The notes under the pieces were generated by a model. That model saw nothing but the letters and a program-made list of their open reading frames with translations. It was not told the origin of the DNA and did no database searches. Position numbers and translations under genes: made by a program. 64,000 nucleotides of DNA from Dehalococcoidia bacterium. GTDB lineage: Bacteria > Chloroflexota > Dehalococcoidia > UBA2979. The stretch is from contig SHYS01000002.1 of assembly GCA_009692685.1 (NCBI GenBank), positions 124,001 through 188,000 on the forward strand, in the 5' to 3' direction. Every line of letters starts with the position of its first letter. Position 1 is the stretch's first letter. This document shows positions 42,137 to 51,134 of the stretch, piece by piece.

Positions 42137-43330
42137 ATGGCCAGCCAGGCCCGCGACGCCGCAATCGTCGGCATCCACGAATATCCACTGCGCGTCGCGC
42201 CCGGTCGCTCGGCGATGCAGATCAAGGCCGAGTCCATCTCGAGGGCGCTCGCTGATTCCGGGCTCAAGCTCACCGATGTCGATGCGATCTACGACACCAA
42301 CGAGGGCGAAGGTGGCGGTGGCCTGGGCATGGCCCACTACCTCAACCTCAAGCCCACGGTCATCGACACCACCCAGGTGGGCGGCTCCTCCTACGAGTTC
42401 CAGACCGCCCACGCCCTCCGTGACATCCGTGCGGGGAAGGCGAACGTCGCCATCCTCTCCTACGGCTCCGTCGCGGCATCGAGGCGCACACCGATCGGTA
42501 CCGGCGGCGCTACCGGTATGGGCTTCCCCAACTGGCAGGCCAACATGGAGGATTCCTTCGGCCAGACCCTCATCGCCAACTACGCGATGGTGGCCCACCG
42601 CCACATGCACCAGTACGGCACCACCGCCGCCGACCTCGCGGAGATCTCCGTTTCGACTCGCCACCATGCCACTCGTAACCCCGAGGCGGTGCAGGCCATG
42701 AAGGACCTGCAGTTCATGGGCACGGGCGACCTCACGGTGCAGGACGTCCTCGACTCCCGCGTCGTCGCGGACCCCCTCAAGCTCCTAGAGTGCTGCATGG
42801 TCTCCGACGGCGGTGGCGCGCTGGTCATCGCCAGCGCGGCGGCTGCTCGAGGTGCGGCGAAGAAGCCGGTATGGATCATCGGGACTGGCGAGGCCACGAA
42901 GTACCGCGAGAACGGCGGCGACATCACCGTCTCCGCAGGCGCCCAGAGCGCCCCCATCGCCTTTGCGGAGGCAGGCGTGAAGCCCGAAGAACTCGACCTT
43001 GCGATGATCTACGACTCGTTCACGATCACTGTCGCCACCATCCTTGAGGACCTCGGGTTCTGCAAGAAGGGTGACTACAAGGACTTTGCCAAGAACAACC
43101 GCTTCCGCTTCGACAGCGCGCTCAAGCCGGCGCTGAATACCGACGGCGGCGGACTTTCGAGCAACCACCCCGGCATGCGTGGGCTGTTCCTGCTCCTCGA
43201 GTCGGTGCGCCAGCTTCGTGGCGAGTCCACCTCGCAGGTCGCCAACGCACAGCTCGCTATCGCGCACGGCAACGGCGGCTTCCTCGGTGGCAACCACACC
43301 GGCGGCAGCGTCATCCTCGCCAAGGACTAA
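42137..43330 (+). CDS. Thiolase-like (Ltp2/SCP-2 type) protein
   Basis: 397 residues from ATG 42137 (GGGAG upstream; GTG 42119 is possible). Full thiolase fold: IVGIHEYPLRVAPGRSAMQI, TQVGGSSYEFQTAHALRDIR, CCMVSDGGGALVI, DLAMIYDSFTITVATILED and GGLSSNHPGMRG. The position of the nucleophilic Cys is Ser (VGGSS), as in non-thiolytic family members that act as retro-aldolases with a DUF35 partner. A DUF35 gene follows 45 nt downstream. Likely cleaves a branched 3-hydroxyacyl-CoA. Confidence 0.88.
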   Translation: MASQARDAAIVGIHEYPLRVAPGRSAMQIKAESISRALADSGLKLTDVDAIYDTNEGEGGGGLGMAHYLNLKPTVIDTTQVGGSSYEFQTAHALRDIRAGKANVAILSYGSVAASRRTPIGTGGATGMGFPNWQANMEDSFGQTLIANYAMVAHRHMHQYGTTAADLAEISVSTRHHATRNPEAVQAMKDLQFMGTGDLTVQDVLDSRVVADPLKLLECCMVSDGGGALVIASAAAARGAAKKPVWIIGTGEATKYRENGGDITVSAGAQSAPIAFAEAGVKPEELDLAMIYDSFTITVATILEDLGFCKKGDYKDFAKNNRFRFDSALKPALNTDGGGLSSNHPGMRGLFLLLESVRQLRGESTSQVANAQLAIAHGNGGFLGGNHTGGSVILAKD

Positions 43331-43375
43331 GCCTCAACCTTCGCCTAACTCGCATCGATCGAGGGAGTCACCAAC

Positions 43376-43789
43376 ATGCCGAACCGACCACAGCCTCGTT
43401 TCCCCGAGCCCAACACCGAGCCCTTCTGGGAGGGCTGCAAGGCCGGGAAGTTGCTCTACCAGCAGTGCAACTCCTGCAGCGGCGTCGTCTTCTACCCACG
43501 CATGATCTGCACGCACTGCGGCGGCCTGGACCTGGCCTGGAAAGAGTCCAAGGGCGAGGGCACGGTCTACACTTACTCGGTGGTCCGCCAGAACCGGAAC
43601 CCCGCGTTCTCCGACCTTGGCGCCTACGCGCTGGCCTACATCGACCTCGATGAGGGCTTCCGCATGATGTCCAACGTCATCGGCGTCGCCGATCCGACGA
43701 AGGACGTGAAGATCGGCCAGCGCGTAAAGGTGGAATTCGAGAAGCAGGATTCGGGGGACTACCTCATGCCCCTGTTCCGCCCCATCTAG
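43376..43789 (+). CDS. DUF35 / Zn-ribbon plus OB-fold acyl-CoA-binding protein
   Basis: 137 residues. N-terminal helix (PNTEPFWEGCKAGKLLYQQC), zinc ribbon CNSC/CTHCG and an OB-fold (GTVYTYSVVRQNRNPAFSDL). Same length and order as the DUF35 at 579, and again next to a thiolase-like gene. Likely the non-catalytic subunit that orients acyl-CoA for the thiolase or aldolase at 42137. A GAGGGAG ribosome site precedes it. Confidence 0.9.
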   Translation: MPNRPQPRFPEPNTEPFWEGCKAGKLLYQQCNSCSGVVFYPRMICTHCGGLDLAWKESKGEGTVYTYSVVRQNRNPAFSDLGAYALAYIDLDEGFRMMSNVIGVADPTKDVKIGQRVKVEFEKQDSGDYLMPLFRPI

Positions 43790-43848
43790 CGCCGAATCCC
43801 GCTCATTTGCACGCTCGAGGGCCGTGCGCGCACCGGTACACTCCTGCA

Positions 43849-45396
43849 GTGACCCCCCGCGCTACGGCCCTCAATCTCGCCCGCTACTGCCTCGAGGCTC
43901 ACGCGCTCGATCCGTCGAGCGCGAACCGACGCGCGTTCACGTTCGCACGTTCCTACGACGACGCCAGCCTCGACGAGGTCTGGTCGTACGCCGAGGTGTG
44001 GGAGCGAGTACAGCGGATCGCGCGTGGCCTCCTCGCGCATGGCCTGTTCCCCGGCGATCGAGTGTTGCTGCGGCTTCCCCACTCGCCCGAGTACGCCTTT
44101 GCCTTTTTCGGAGCCACCCTTGCGGGGCTCGTCCCCATCCCAGCCTCGCCGCAGTTGACCGCCGAGGAGGCCGCCTTCCTCCTCGCGGACGCCGATGCAC
44201 GAGCGGCCATCGCAACGCCTGACCTGCGCATCGATGAGTTCGCCGGCATCGAGGTGCTGGCCTCGGATCTGGATGTGCTCGATGGGTCGGCGTCGCCAGC
44301 GGAGACTGCTGCCGAGGATCCAGCGTTTCTCATCTACACCTCCGGTACTACCGCTCGACCGAAGGGAGTGCTGCACGCGCAGCGTACGGTCCTCGGGCGT
44401 GCGCTCATGCGCGACGCCTGGGAGGGTTTCGGTCCCTCCGATGTGACCCTGCACGCCGGGACGCTCAACTGGTCGTACACGCTCGGTGTGGGGCTCATGG
44501 ACCCCTGGGCGGCTGGGGCGCACGCTGTGCTCTTTGGTGGCGAGTACGAGCCCGCGGGCTGGCCTCGGCTCATCGAGCGACTGGGTGCCACGGTCTTCGT
44601 CGCCGTCCCGACGGTTTATCGCCAGGTCCTCAAGTACGGGCTCGCCGAGGACGTGGCACGTGTTCGCTTGCGTTCGCTGCGCCATGGTCTCTGCGCTGGC
44701 GAAGCGATGCCTCCCGCGCTCCTTCAGGAGTGGCGCGAGCGGGCTGGCACTGAACTGTACGAGGCCCTTGGCATGACCGAGGTGTCCACCTACATCTCGT
44801 CTGGTCCGAGCACGCCAATCCGCCTCGGTTCCCCGGGACGCCCGCAGCCGGGCCGCCGAATCGCCATCCTGCCCGTCGAGGGTGGCACCGACCCACTGGC
44901 TTCATCGGAACTAGGGTTGCTCGGCGTGCACCGCTCGGACCCTGGACTGATGCTCGGGTACTGGCAGCGGTCTGACGAGGAGGCCATGGTGTACCGCGGT
45001 GACTGGTTCGTCGGTGGTGACCTCGCGGCCTTCGATGCCGACGGTTACCTCTGGTTTCACGGTCGCGCCGACGACGTGATCAAGTCATTCGGGTATCGCC
45101 TCTCACCCATCGAGATCGAGGCGACTCTCGCCTCGTGCCCCGGCGTTTCCGAGGTGGCCGTCGTCGGCGTCTCCATTGATGAGGCGAAGACGCTCGTCAC
45201 CGCCTGTGTCGTCCGGGCCTCCGACTCATCTGGCGCCGCACTCGATGAGGGCGCGCTGGCTGCTCACGCTCGCGTGCACCTCGCGGGCTACAAGCAGCCG
45301 CACGCCTACCGATTCGTGGACGCGCTGCCTCGGACTCCCAACGGTAAAGTCCAGCGTCGTCTGCTCATCGAGCAGGTTCGCGACTCGCTCTCGTGA
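43849..45396 (+). CDS. Acyl-CoA synthetase (AMP-forming)
   Basis: 515 residues from GTG 43849. P-loop-like motif LIYTSGTTARPKGVLHAQRT (A3), ELYEALGMTEVSTY (A5), GDWFVGGDLAAFDADGYLWF (A7) and GRADDVIKSFGYRLSPIEIE (A8), with the acylation Lys in TPNGKVQRRLL near the C-terminus. Activates a carboxylic acid to acyl-CoA in two steps. Overlaps the next gene by 4 nt. In this cluster it probably activates the substrate whose CoA ester is handled by the MaoC and thiolase proteins. Confidence 0.9.
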   Translation: MTPRATALNLARYCLEAHALDPSSANRRAFTFARSYDDASLDEVWSYAEVWERVQRIARGLLAHGLFPGDRVLLRLPHSPEYAFAFFGATLAGLVPIPASPQLTAEEAAFLLADADARAAIATPDLRIDEFAGIEVLASDLDVLDGSASPAETAAEDPAFLIYTSGTTARPKGVLHAQRTVLGRALMRDAWEGFGPSDVTLHAGTLNWSYTLGVGLMDPWAAGAHAVLFGGEYEPAGWPRLIERLGATVFVAVPTVYRQVLKYGLAEDVARVRLRSLRHGLCAGEAMPPALLQEWRERAGTELYEALGMTEVSTYISSGPSTPIRLGSPGRPQPGRRIAILPVEGGTDPLASSELGLLGVHRSDPGLMLGYWQRSDEEAMVYRGDWFVGGDLAAFDADGYLWFHGRADDVIKSFGYRLSPIEIEATLASCPGVSEVAVVGVSIDEAKTLVTACVVRASDSSGAALDEGALAAHARVHLAGYKQPHAYRFVDALPRTPNGKVQRRLLIEQVRDSLS

Positions 45397-45827
45397 CCGC
45401 GGACCGCTATGCGGCGTCCGTCCTCGAGGCGGAGCTCGAGGCGATCTATGCCTCGCTGCCTGCCATCGATTGCCAGAAGCGCTGCCACGGCTCGTGCGGC
45501 CCTATTGTCATGAGTGCGCTCGAGTGGGACCGCGTTACCTCGGTGCACGGCGAACATACCTGCGATGACGATCTCGTTTGCCCCCACCTCAGACGAGAGT
45601 CGGGACTGTGCGGCGCCTACCAGGTGCGCCCGCTGATCTGCCGCCTCTGGGGCGCCACCGAGTCGCTCCGCTGCGAGTTCGGCTGCGTGCCGGATCGGGT
45701 GTTGTCAGACCCCGAGGTAGCGGCCCTTGTCGAACGCGTGCAGGCGCTCTCGGTTGGCCGGTCACCACTCGTGCGTACGGTCTGGCCGGAGGGCTGGCAA
45801 CGCCATCTGGAGGCTGCGCGCGGATAA
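45393..45827 (+). CDS. YkgJ-type zinc/iron-chelating cysteine-cluster protein
   Basis: 144 residues from GTG 45393. The cysteine cluster is C-x3-C-x3-CG (CQKRCHGSCG) near residue 28, then VCPHLRRESGLCGAYQVRPL followed by ICRLWG. This is the UPF0153/YkgJ arrangement, which likely binds a metal or Fe-S cluster. No known reaction. Overlap of 4 nt with the CoA ligase suggests a linked role, perhaps in a metal-dependent modification. Confidence 0.82.
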   Translation: MTADRYAASVLEAELEAIYASLPAIDCQKRCHGSCGPIVMSALEWDRVTSVHGEHTCDDDLVCPHLRRESGLCGAYQVRPLICRLWGATESLRCEFGCVPDRVLSDPEVAALVERVQALSVGRSPLVRTVWPEGWQRHLEAARG

Positions 45828-45903
45828 CGGTCGTCCGCACACGCGCCCGGGCTGCGTCGCTACCATCGCCTTCGCATCATATTGCGGAGCTGGAGGAGGG
45901 ACT

Positions 45904-46389
45904 GTGGCAGTCGACAAGTTCCCAGTCGAAGCCGGGCACATCATCCTGTTTGCCCGCGCCGTCGGCGACAAGAACCCGATCTACTACGACGAGAACTACG
46001 CGAAGGGCACCGAGCCCGGCGGCACCATCGCGCCGCCGACGTTCGTGCAGTCCAGTGCGCAGTTCGACCCGGACTACGGCCTGCGCCCGAAGTTCGGCGA
46101 ACGGTGGTTCGGCTCCGGCCGCGAACCGACGGGTGTTGTCCGCACCGGTTGAGGTGGCGGTGGCACCGGCCTCCACGCCGAGCAGCACTACGAGTACCAC
46201 CGCCACCTGCGCCCCGGCGACGTGCTCTCGGCCACCTCGAGGCCCGGTGAGACATGGGAGCGCGAGGGCCGGCGCGCCGGCAAGATGACCTTTCGCGAGA
46301 CCATTACCGAGTACAGCGACCAGAAGGGCGAGCTGGTCATTACCGCTCGTTCCGTGGGCGTGCAGACCTCGCGCCCGGTCGAGCGGTAG
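45904..46389 (+). CDS. FAS1-type MaoC (hotdog) dehydratase subunit with in-frame TGA
   Basis: 161 codons from GTG 45904 (GGAGGAGG upstream) to TAG 46387. The first part, DKFPVEAGHIILFARAVGDK, with NPIYYDENYA, is the FAS1-like N-terminal dehydratase; after the TGA (46150-46152, codon 83) the frame continues GGGGTGLHAEQHYEYHRHLR and PGDVLSATSRPGE, which is required for the fold. The TGA sits between R-T-G and G-G-G-G, a Gly-rich loop, so a GGA-to-TGA change is plausible. With the MaoC at 46407 it would form a ChsH1/ChsH2-like heteromeric enoyl-CoA hydratase. Confidence 0.75.
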
Positions 46390-46406
46390 CGCAGGCGCAG
46401 ACCTCG

Positions 46407-46829
46407 ATGCCACTCAAGGCAAGCCAGTTCGCTGGCGGCCAGACCCACGAGGAAGTGGTGGTCGACAAGATCACCCGTACCCAGATCGTCCAGTACGCAG
46501 GCGCTTCCGGGGCCTACAACCCGCTGCACACGGATGAGACCTACGCGCAGGAGGTCGCGTGGTACCCCACGGCTTTCGCGCACGACATGCTCTCGATGGG
46601 GCTCACCGGCACCATGATCACCAACTGGGTCGGCGACGGCCGCCTTACGAAATTCGGCGTGCGCTTCTCGAGGCAGGTGTGGCCATGGGACACCCTCACG
46701 GTCAGGGCCACCGTCGAGGTGTTGCGTGAAGAGGGTGGACAGCGCTGCGTCGACCTGGCGCTGGTGACCGTCAACAAGAAGGGAGAGGAAGTCGTCCATG
46801 GCAGCGCCAGCGCGCGCGTCGACCCCTAA
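46407..46829 (+). CDS. MaoC-like enoyl-CoA hydratase/dehydratase
   Basis: 140 residues from ATG 46407. Hotdog fold with hydratase-2 motif: QIVQYAGASGAYNPLHTDET (Asp/Asn and His on the catalytic loop, N-P-x-H-x-D), and AFAHDMLSMGLTG. Adds water to a trans-2-enoyl-CoA. It follows the FAS1-type MaoC by 17 nt and probably pairs with it; the latter supplies the CoA-binding half. Confidence 0.88.
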   Translation: MPLKASQFAGGQTHEEVVVDKITRTQIVQYAGASGAYNPLHTDETYAQEVAWYPTAFAHDMLSMGLTGTMITNWVGDGRLTKFGVRFSRQVWPWDTLTVRATVEVLREEGGQRCVDLALVTVNKKGEEVVHGSASARVDP

Positions 46830-46844
46830 GTCCGAAACGATCGA

Positions 46845-47084
46845 GTGACGCTGCGCCGTGCCCTGACCTTGCTCGTGTACGGCGTGGGCGGCCTCCTGTT
46901 TGGGGCCGCGCTCGCGGCAGGCATCATTCTGCTGGGTGCGGCGGCCTTCTGGCTCCTGATCTTTGGCGACGACCAGTGGCCCGGGTGGGCAGAGAACGTT
47001 CTCGTGGGCGTGGCCTATTCGGCATGGTTGTTTGCTTTCCTCGCCGCACTTTACCTCGGGTGGAAGCGGCCTGCCTCGTGGTGA
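46845..47084 (+). CDS. Small two-helix membrane protein
   Basis: 79 residues from GTG 46845: LLVYGVGGLLFGAALAAGII with LLGAAAFWLLIFG, then VLVGVAYSAWLFAFLAALYL. No family known. Lies 15 nt after the MaoC gene and overlaps the methyltransferase start by 4 nt, so it is part of the operon. Codon usage matches its neighbours. Confidence 0.6.
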   Translation: MTLRRALTLLVYGVGGLLFGAALAAGIILLGAAAFWLLIFGDDQWPGWAENVLVGVAYSAWLFAFLAALYLGWKRPASW

Positions 47085-48139
47085 CCTCTACACTCCCCCT
47101 CTCCTTAGTCGAACGCTGGCTCTATCAGCACACGCCGCCAGAACCCCTGGAGTCCGCACGGGCCGTCTATGAGCTGATGCCGAGCCAGAGCCGCCACACG
47201 CTCGCCGAGGTGTACGTCTCGCTCAATCCTCGGACGGCGAGCCACTGGTCGGACGTCGCCCGCATCGCCGACTACGTCGCTCACATCCCCGAAGGAGCAC
47301 GGCGCGTCCTCAATGTGGGCCCGGGCGATGGCTGGCCTGCGCTGCCGGTGGCGCGACGCCGGCCTGAGGTGACCGTGGTAGGCGTGGACCCCTCGCCAAG
47401 GCGCGCCGGCGTCTGCGCCGACAACGCCGCCCGCCTCGCGATTCCGAATGCGCGCTTCGTTGTCGGGGATGCAGGCCGCCTGCCGTTTGGCGACGCAACC
47501 TTCGATGCGGTGGTCGCCGCTTCATCCCTCGAGGAGGCCGCGTGACCCGGAGGCGGTCGTCCGCGAGCTGGCCGCGTCCTGCGCCCCGGTGGCGTGCTGC
47601 GTGCCTCATACTAGGAGTGGCGACTGCCCGCACCAGAGCTGGAGACAGTAGATCTTTGGGCGGGCGAGCGCGCCTCCGGAGGCGGCCTCCTGCTCTACCC
47701 CTACATTCGCATGGTGCAGTCGCCTGCCCTCGAACGGTGCTACGCCCTCGCGCTTCCCGCTGACGGCACGGTCGCCGAGGCGCACGCGCGAGGACTGATT
47801 GCCGCCGCCGAGGCGAGACGGGCCTTCGGGGATGCCGTGCTAACGCCTGCTCTCGGCGTGCCGCCGCTCGAACGCCTCGCGCCGCACGCGCTGCGCTCAA
47901 CGGTCGTCGAGCTACGCCGCTGGGACACGGAGTGGCTCATCGAGGTGCTGCGCCGCGCCGGGTTCGCCTCGGCGCGCGGGACGCCTCATCCGGGCGAGGT
48001 GGCAAGACATGCGGCGCGTCAGCTCATCGCCTTGGGCGCGGCCGATGCCCTCGATTGTGCGTTCGAGGAGGTAGCAGGAGCCATCGGCCGTGCCGCCGGC
48101 GCCCGCGATGGTCATGAGCTCATCGAGGCCGTGCGCTAG
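47081..48139 (+). pseudogene. SAM-dependent methyltransferase with compensating frameshifts and a TAG
   Basis: Starts GTG 47081 (GTGA overlap). RRVLNVGPGDGWPALPVARR is the AdoMet motif I, and VVAASSLEEA leads to the usual post-motif. At 47543-47545 the frame reads TGA. Sequence DPEAVVRELA continues in the +1 frame, then RVLRPGGVLRA returns to the first frame. So one base was gained near 47543 and one lost near 47570. A further in-frame TAG (47612-47614) precedes EWRLPAPELETVDLW. From there to 48139 the first frame is open. The 8-mer GGCCGCGT occurs at both indel sites. Confidence 0.75.
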
Positions 48140-48206
48140 GCGTCTCAGTCCCGAAACATTACGATGCGGTTCGTCCCTGCCACGGTGGTTCGACGGAGGT
48201 GCAGCT

Positions 48207-50642
48207 GTGACTCGACCTCTCGATGACATCCGCGTGATCGATCTGAGCACGGGCCCTGCGCCCGGCCTTGCGACCATGATCCTCGGCGACTTCGGGGCGG
48301 ACGTGATCAAGGTCGAGGCCCCGGGTGGCGATCCGTCGCGAGCACTCCCTAACTCACCCATGTGGCTCCGGGGGAAGCGCTCGGTCGTTCTCGACCTGAC
48401 TCAGGCCTCCGATCAAGCCCGTCTGCACGACCTCGTGCGCGGCGCCGATGTCGTCGTGTCGTCCTTTGAGCCGGGCGAGGGCGCGCCCGTTGGTGCCGAC
48501 TACCCCACGCTGCGCGGGGTGAACCCAATGATCATCTATTGCTCACATACCGGCTGGGGCGAGCGCGGTCCCTACGCCGGTTACCCGAATCACGACCACG
48601 TGATCGCGGCCAAGACCGGCCGTATGCGCTCGTTCGCCGGCGTGGCGCCGAGGCCGGGGCCCAGTTTCTCCTACGTGCAGGTCGGCGTGCACGGTTCCGC
48701 GCAGGCGGCTGCCCAGGGCATCCTTGCGGCGCTCATGGCCCGCGAGGTGACCGGCGAGGGCCAGCTGATCGAGACGAGTCTGCTGCGCGGGCATCTGCCG
48801 TACGACATGGGCGCGCTGATCCGAGAGCAGCTCGCCGCCCGTGATCCAGCGGTATTCGGCCCGGATCCCCTCGCCGACGCGAGCCGCATGCCGACCCTCA
48901 ACTACCACCCGGTCATGGCCAAGGACGGCTGGATCCAGCTCGGTAACCTCCTTGAGCATCTCTACTACTCCTACGTCACGGCCGCTGAACTCTGGGAGCT
49001 GCTGACTGACCCGCGCTTCGAGGGGCAGCCTGCCTCGTGGTCGGAGTCGCTTCGCGAGTACGCGCGAGACCAGATGCTCCTCAAGATGCAGGAGCGCACG
49101 GTCGAGGAATGGATGCAGGCCTTCCGCGAGAACGGCAACGTGGCGGCCGAGCCGTACCTCACCACGCAGCAAGGCATCCGCCACCCTGATCTGCTTCTCA
49201 ACGGCGATGTCGTCGAGACCATGCACCCTCGCCTCGGGAAGATGCTGCAGCTCGGGCCGGTGGCGCGTCTGATGGAGACGCCCGGCCGGGTCGCGAGCAG
49301 CGAGCCGCTCATCGGCGAACACACCGAGGCGGTGTTCGCGGAAGCTCCTCGACCGGAGCCGCGCCTCCGTGTCCCGCGCCTCCCGGTGCCGCGCCACCCC
49401 CTCGAGGGCGTCACTGTGCTGGAACTCTCGACCATCATCGCCACGCCGATGGCCGCGACATTCCTCGGTGACATGGGCGCGCGCGTGATCAAGGTCGAGC
49501 CGACCGGCGGCGACCCCTATCGCGTGATGGGCGCTGGCCCCGGGGCCGGGATCGGCGCGAGCAAGACCAACGTCGCCAAGGAGAGCATTCTTCTCGACCT
49601 CAAGGAGCCTGAGGCACAGGCGATCGTCCAGGCTCTCCTCGCGAAGTCCGATGTGGTGATGCACAACTACCGTCCGGGCGTCCCCGAGCGCCTCGGCATT
49701 GGCTTCGCCGACGCGCTTCGACTCAACCCGCGCATCGTCTACGTCTCCTCCAACGGCTACGGGCCGGATGGCCCCGGCGCCACGAGGCCGTGCGCGCATC
49801 CGATCCCCGGCGCCGCGCTGGGCGGGGCCTACATGCAGGCGGGCCTCGGTCACCCGCTGGCCCATGCCGAGGGGCTGGTGCAGGTCCGCGAGGAGGCGCG
49901 CCGCCTGATGCGTGCCAACGAGGTGAACCCGGACCCCAACGCGTCGATGACGGCGGCCACGGCCGCCATGCTCGGGCTGTACGCCGCGCGCCGCCTCGGC
50001 GTGGGCCAGCAGGTCTTCGTCGACATGATGGGTGCGAGCGCCTACGCGAACTCCGACGACGCCCTCTGGTACGAGGGCAAACCGGACCGCGCCACCCTCG
50101 ATGGCGAGCTGTACGGCCTCAATGCGCTCTACCGACTCTACGAGGCACAGGGAGGCACCTGGGTCTTCCTCGGTGTGGTCACGGATGACGAGTGGCGCGC
50201 GTTCTGTCGAGGATTGGGGCGCGACGCGCTCTCCTTGGACCCGCGTTTCGCGTCCGCTGACGCCCGCCGAGCCAACGACACCGCGCTGATCGAGGAGCTG
50301 TCGGCCGTGTTCGCGTCGGACGGCGCCGACGTCTGGGAGGCGCGCCTGATCCCGGAAGGCGTGGGCTGTGTGCGCGCCGACAAGGACTCGGTCGGCACGT
50401 TCTTCCTCAACGATCCCCATGCCATCGCGAACGACCTGGCTCCGGAGGTCGACCACGCGATCTGGGGCCGCTACCGGCGGCACGGGCCGATCGTGACCTT
50501 CGATCGCATGCCCGGCGCCTATCGAGGTGGCTCGATCGGCGGCGACAGCACGGACTCACTGCTCCTCGAGCTGGGCTATGACGCCTCTAGTATTGCCGAC
50601 CTGCGGGCGCGCCGCCTCGTGGCCGGACCGCTGGGGTCGTAG
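48207..50642 (+). CDS. Double CaiB/BaiF-type CoA-transferase, 811 residues
   Basis: Two full class III CoA-transferase domains fused head to tail, from GTG 48207. First half: IRVIDLSTGPAPGLATMILG, ADVIKVEAPGGDPSRA; its catalytic-Asp position reads GQLIETSLL, that is Glu. Second half from about residue 403: VTVLELSTIIATPMAATFLG, RVIKVEPTGGDPYRVMG; here the Asp is kept in GQQVFVDMMGA. The domain joint is a Pro/Arg-rich segment (PRPEPRLRVPRLPVPR). The fold is normally an interlocked dimer, so a fused pseudo-dimer with one altered active site is likely. Acid substrate unknown. Confidence 0.88.
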   Translation: MTRPLDDIRVIDLSTGPAPGLATMILGDFGADVIKVEAPGGDPSRALPNSPMWLRGKRSVVLDLTQASDQARLHDLVRGADVVVSSFEPGEGAPVGADYPTLRGVNPMIIYCSHTGWGERGPYAGYPNHDHVIAAKTGRMRSFAGVAPRPGPSFSYVQVGVHGSAQAAAQGILAALMAREVTGEGQLIETSLLRGHLPYDMGALIREQLAARDPAVFGPDPLADASRMPTLNYHPVMAKDGWIQLGNLLEHLYYSYVTAAELWELLTDPRFEGQPASWSESLREYARDQMLLKMQERTVEEWMQAFRENGNVAAEPYLTTQQGIRHPDLLLNGDVVETMHPRLGKMLQLGPVARLMETPGRVASSEPLIGEHTEAVFAEAPRPEPRLRVPRLPVPRHPLEGVTVLELSTIIATPMAATFLGDMGARVIKVEPTGGDPYRVMGAGPGAGIGASKTNVAKESILLDLKEPEAQAIVQALLAKSDVVMHNYRPGVPERLGIGFADALRLNPRIVYVSSNGYGPDGPGATRPCAHPIPGAALGGAYMQAGLGHPLAHAEGLVQVREEARRLMRANEVNPDPNASMTAATAAMLGLYAARRLGVGQQVFVDMMGASAYANSDDALWYEGKPDRATLDGELYGLNALYRLYEAQGGTWVFLGVVTDDEWRAFCRGLGRDALSLDPRFASADARRANDTALIEELSAVFASDGADVWEARLIPEGVGCVRADKDSVGTFFLNDPHAIANDLAPEVDHAIWGRYRRHGPIVTFDRMPGAYRGGSIGGDSTDSLLLELGYDASSIADLRARRLVAGPLGS

Positions 50643-50649
50643 GGACGCG

Positions 50650-51134
50650 ATGCAGCGAGACGACTCTGTCGAAACCGAGGTCTCGGGCGCGAACTTGTTC
50701 GAGATCTCACGGCCTTACCACCATGAAACGATTCTCAGTGACGCGGAGGAATTTCTTAGGCGTGGCGAGTGCGAAGCAGCCGTCATCTTCGCGCAGATGG
50801 CTGCCGACTTGTTAGTGAGGCCGTCGTTTCGCATTGGGCTAGTCAAGAGAATATCGAGCACCTTGGCGGACTCTTTACAGGCTGGCTCATGAATTACAAC
50901 CCGGCGAACGAGCGGGGCCGGCACCTTGTCGATCGCGTGGTTGGTGTTGAGTTGGCAAAGCAACCATTCTGGACAAAGCTCAAGGCCCATGCTGAGCGAC
51001 GCAACGATGTCGTGCATCAAGGAACTAAGGTGACCGCTGAGTCGGCTGCCGAATCGCTGCAGGCCGTACACGACTACATCGGATACATCGGGCCTCTCTT
51101 GGATGAGTATGCGTGGGAGAAGTACGGCCCTTAG
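50650..51134 (+). pseudogene. HEPN-like protein, frameshifted
   Basis: ATG 50650 (8 nt after the CoA-transferase stop) reads MQRDDSVETEVSGANLFEIS and continues to AVIFAQMAADLLV near 50815, where one base is missing. Homology then proceeds in another frame, from EAVVSHWASQENIEHLGGLF to the stop at 51134. The second part has ERRNDVVHQG, an R-x4-H motif of HEPN RNases, in the right place after a long helical stretch. Third-position G/C is lower than in the neighbours, so it may be acquired. HEPN proteins serve in toxin-antitoxin and abortive infection systems; no antitoxin partner is visible. Confidence 0.6.

Noticed and set aside
3229..46152. Alternative genetic code in which TGA is a sense codon
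   Set aside because: The three interrupting TGAs fall at positions expected to be different residues (Arg-like, Cys, Gly-like), many genes end correctly in TGA, and TAG also interrupts glnD and the methyltransferase.
48543..50483. 646-residue open frame on the minus strand
   Set aside because: Exact antisense of the double CoA-transferase; composition is a mirror of GC-rich codons and no protein family is recognisable.
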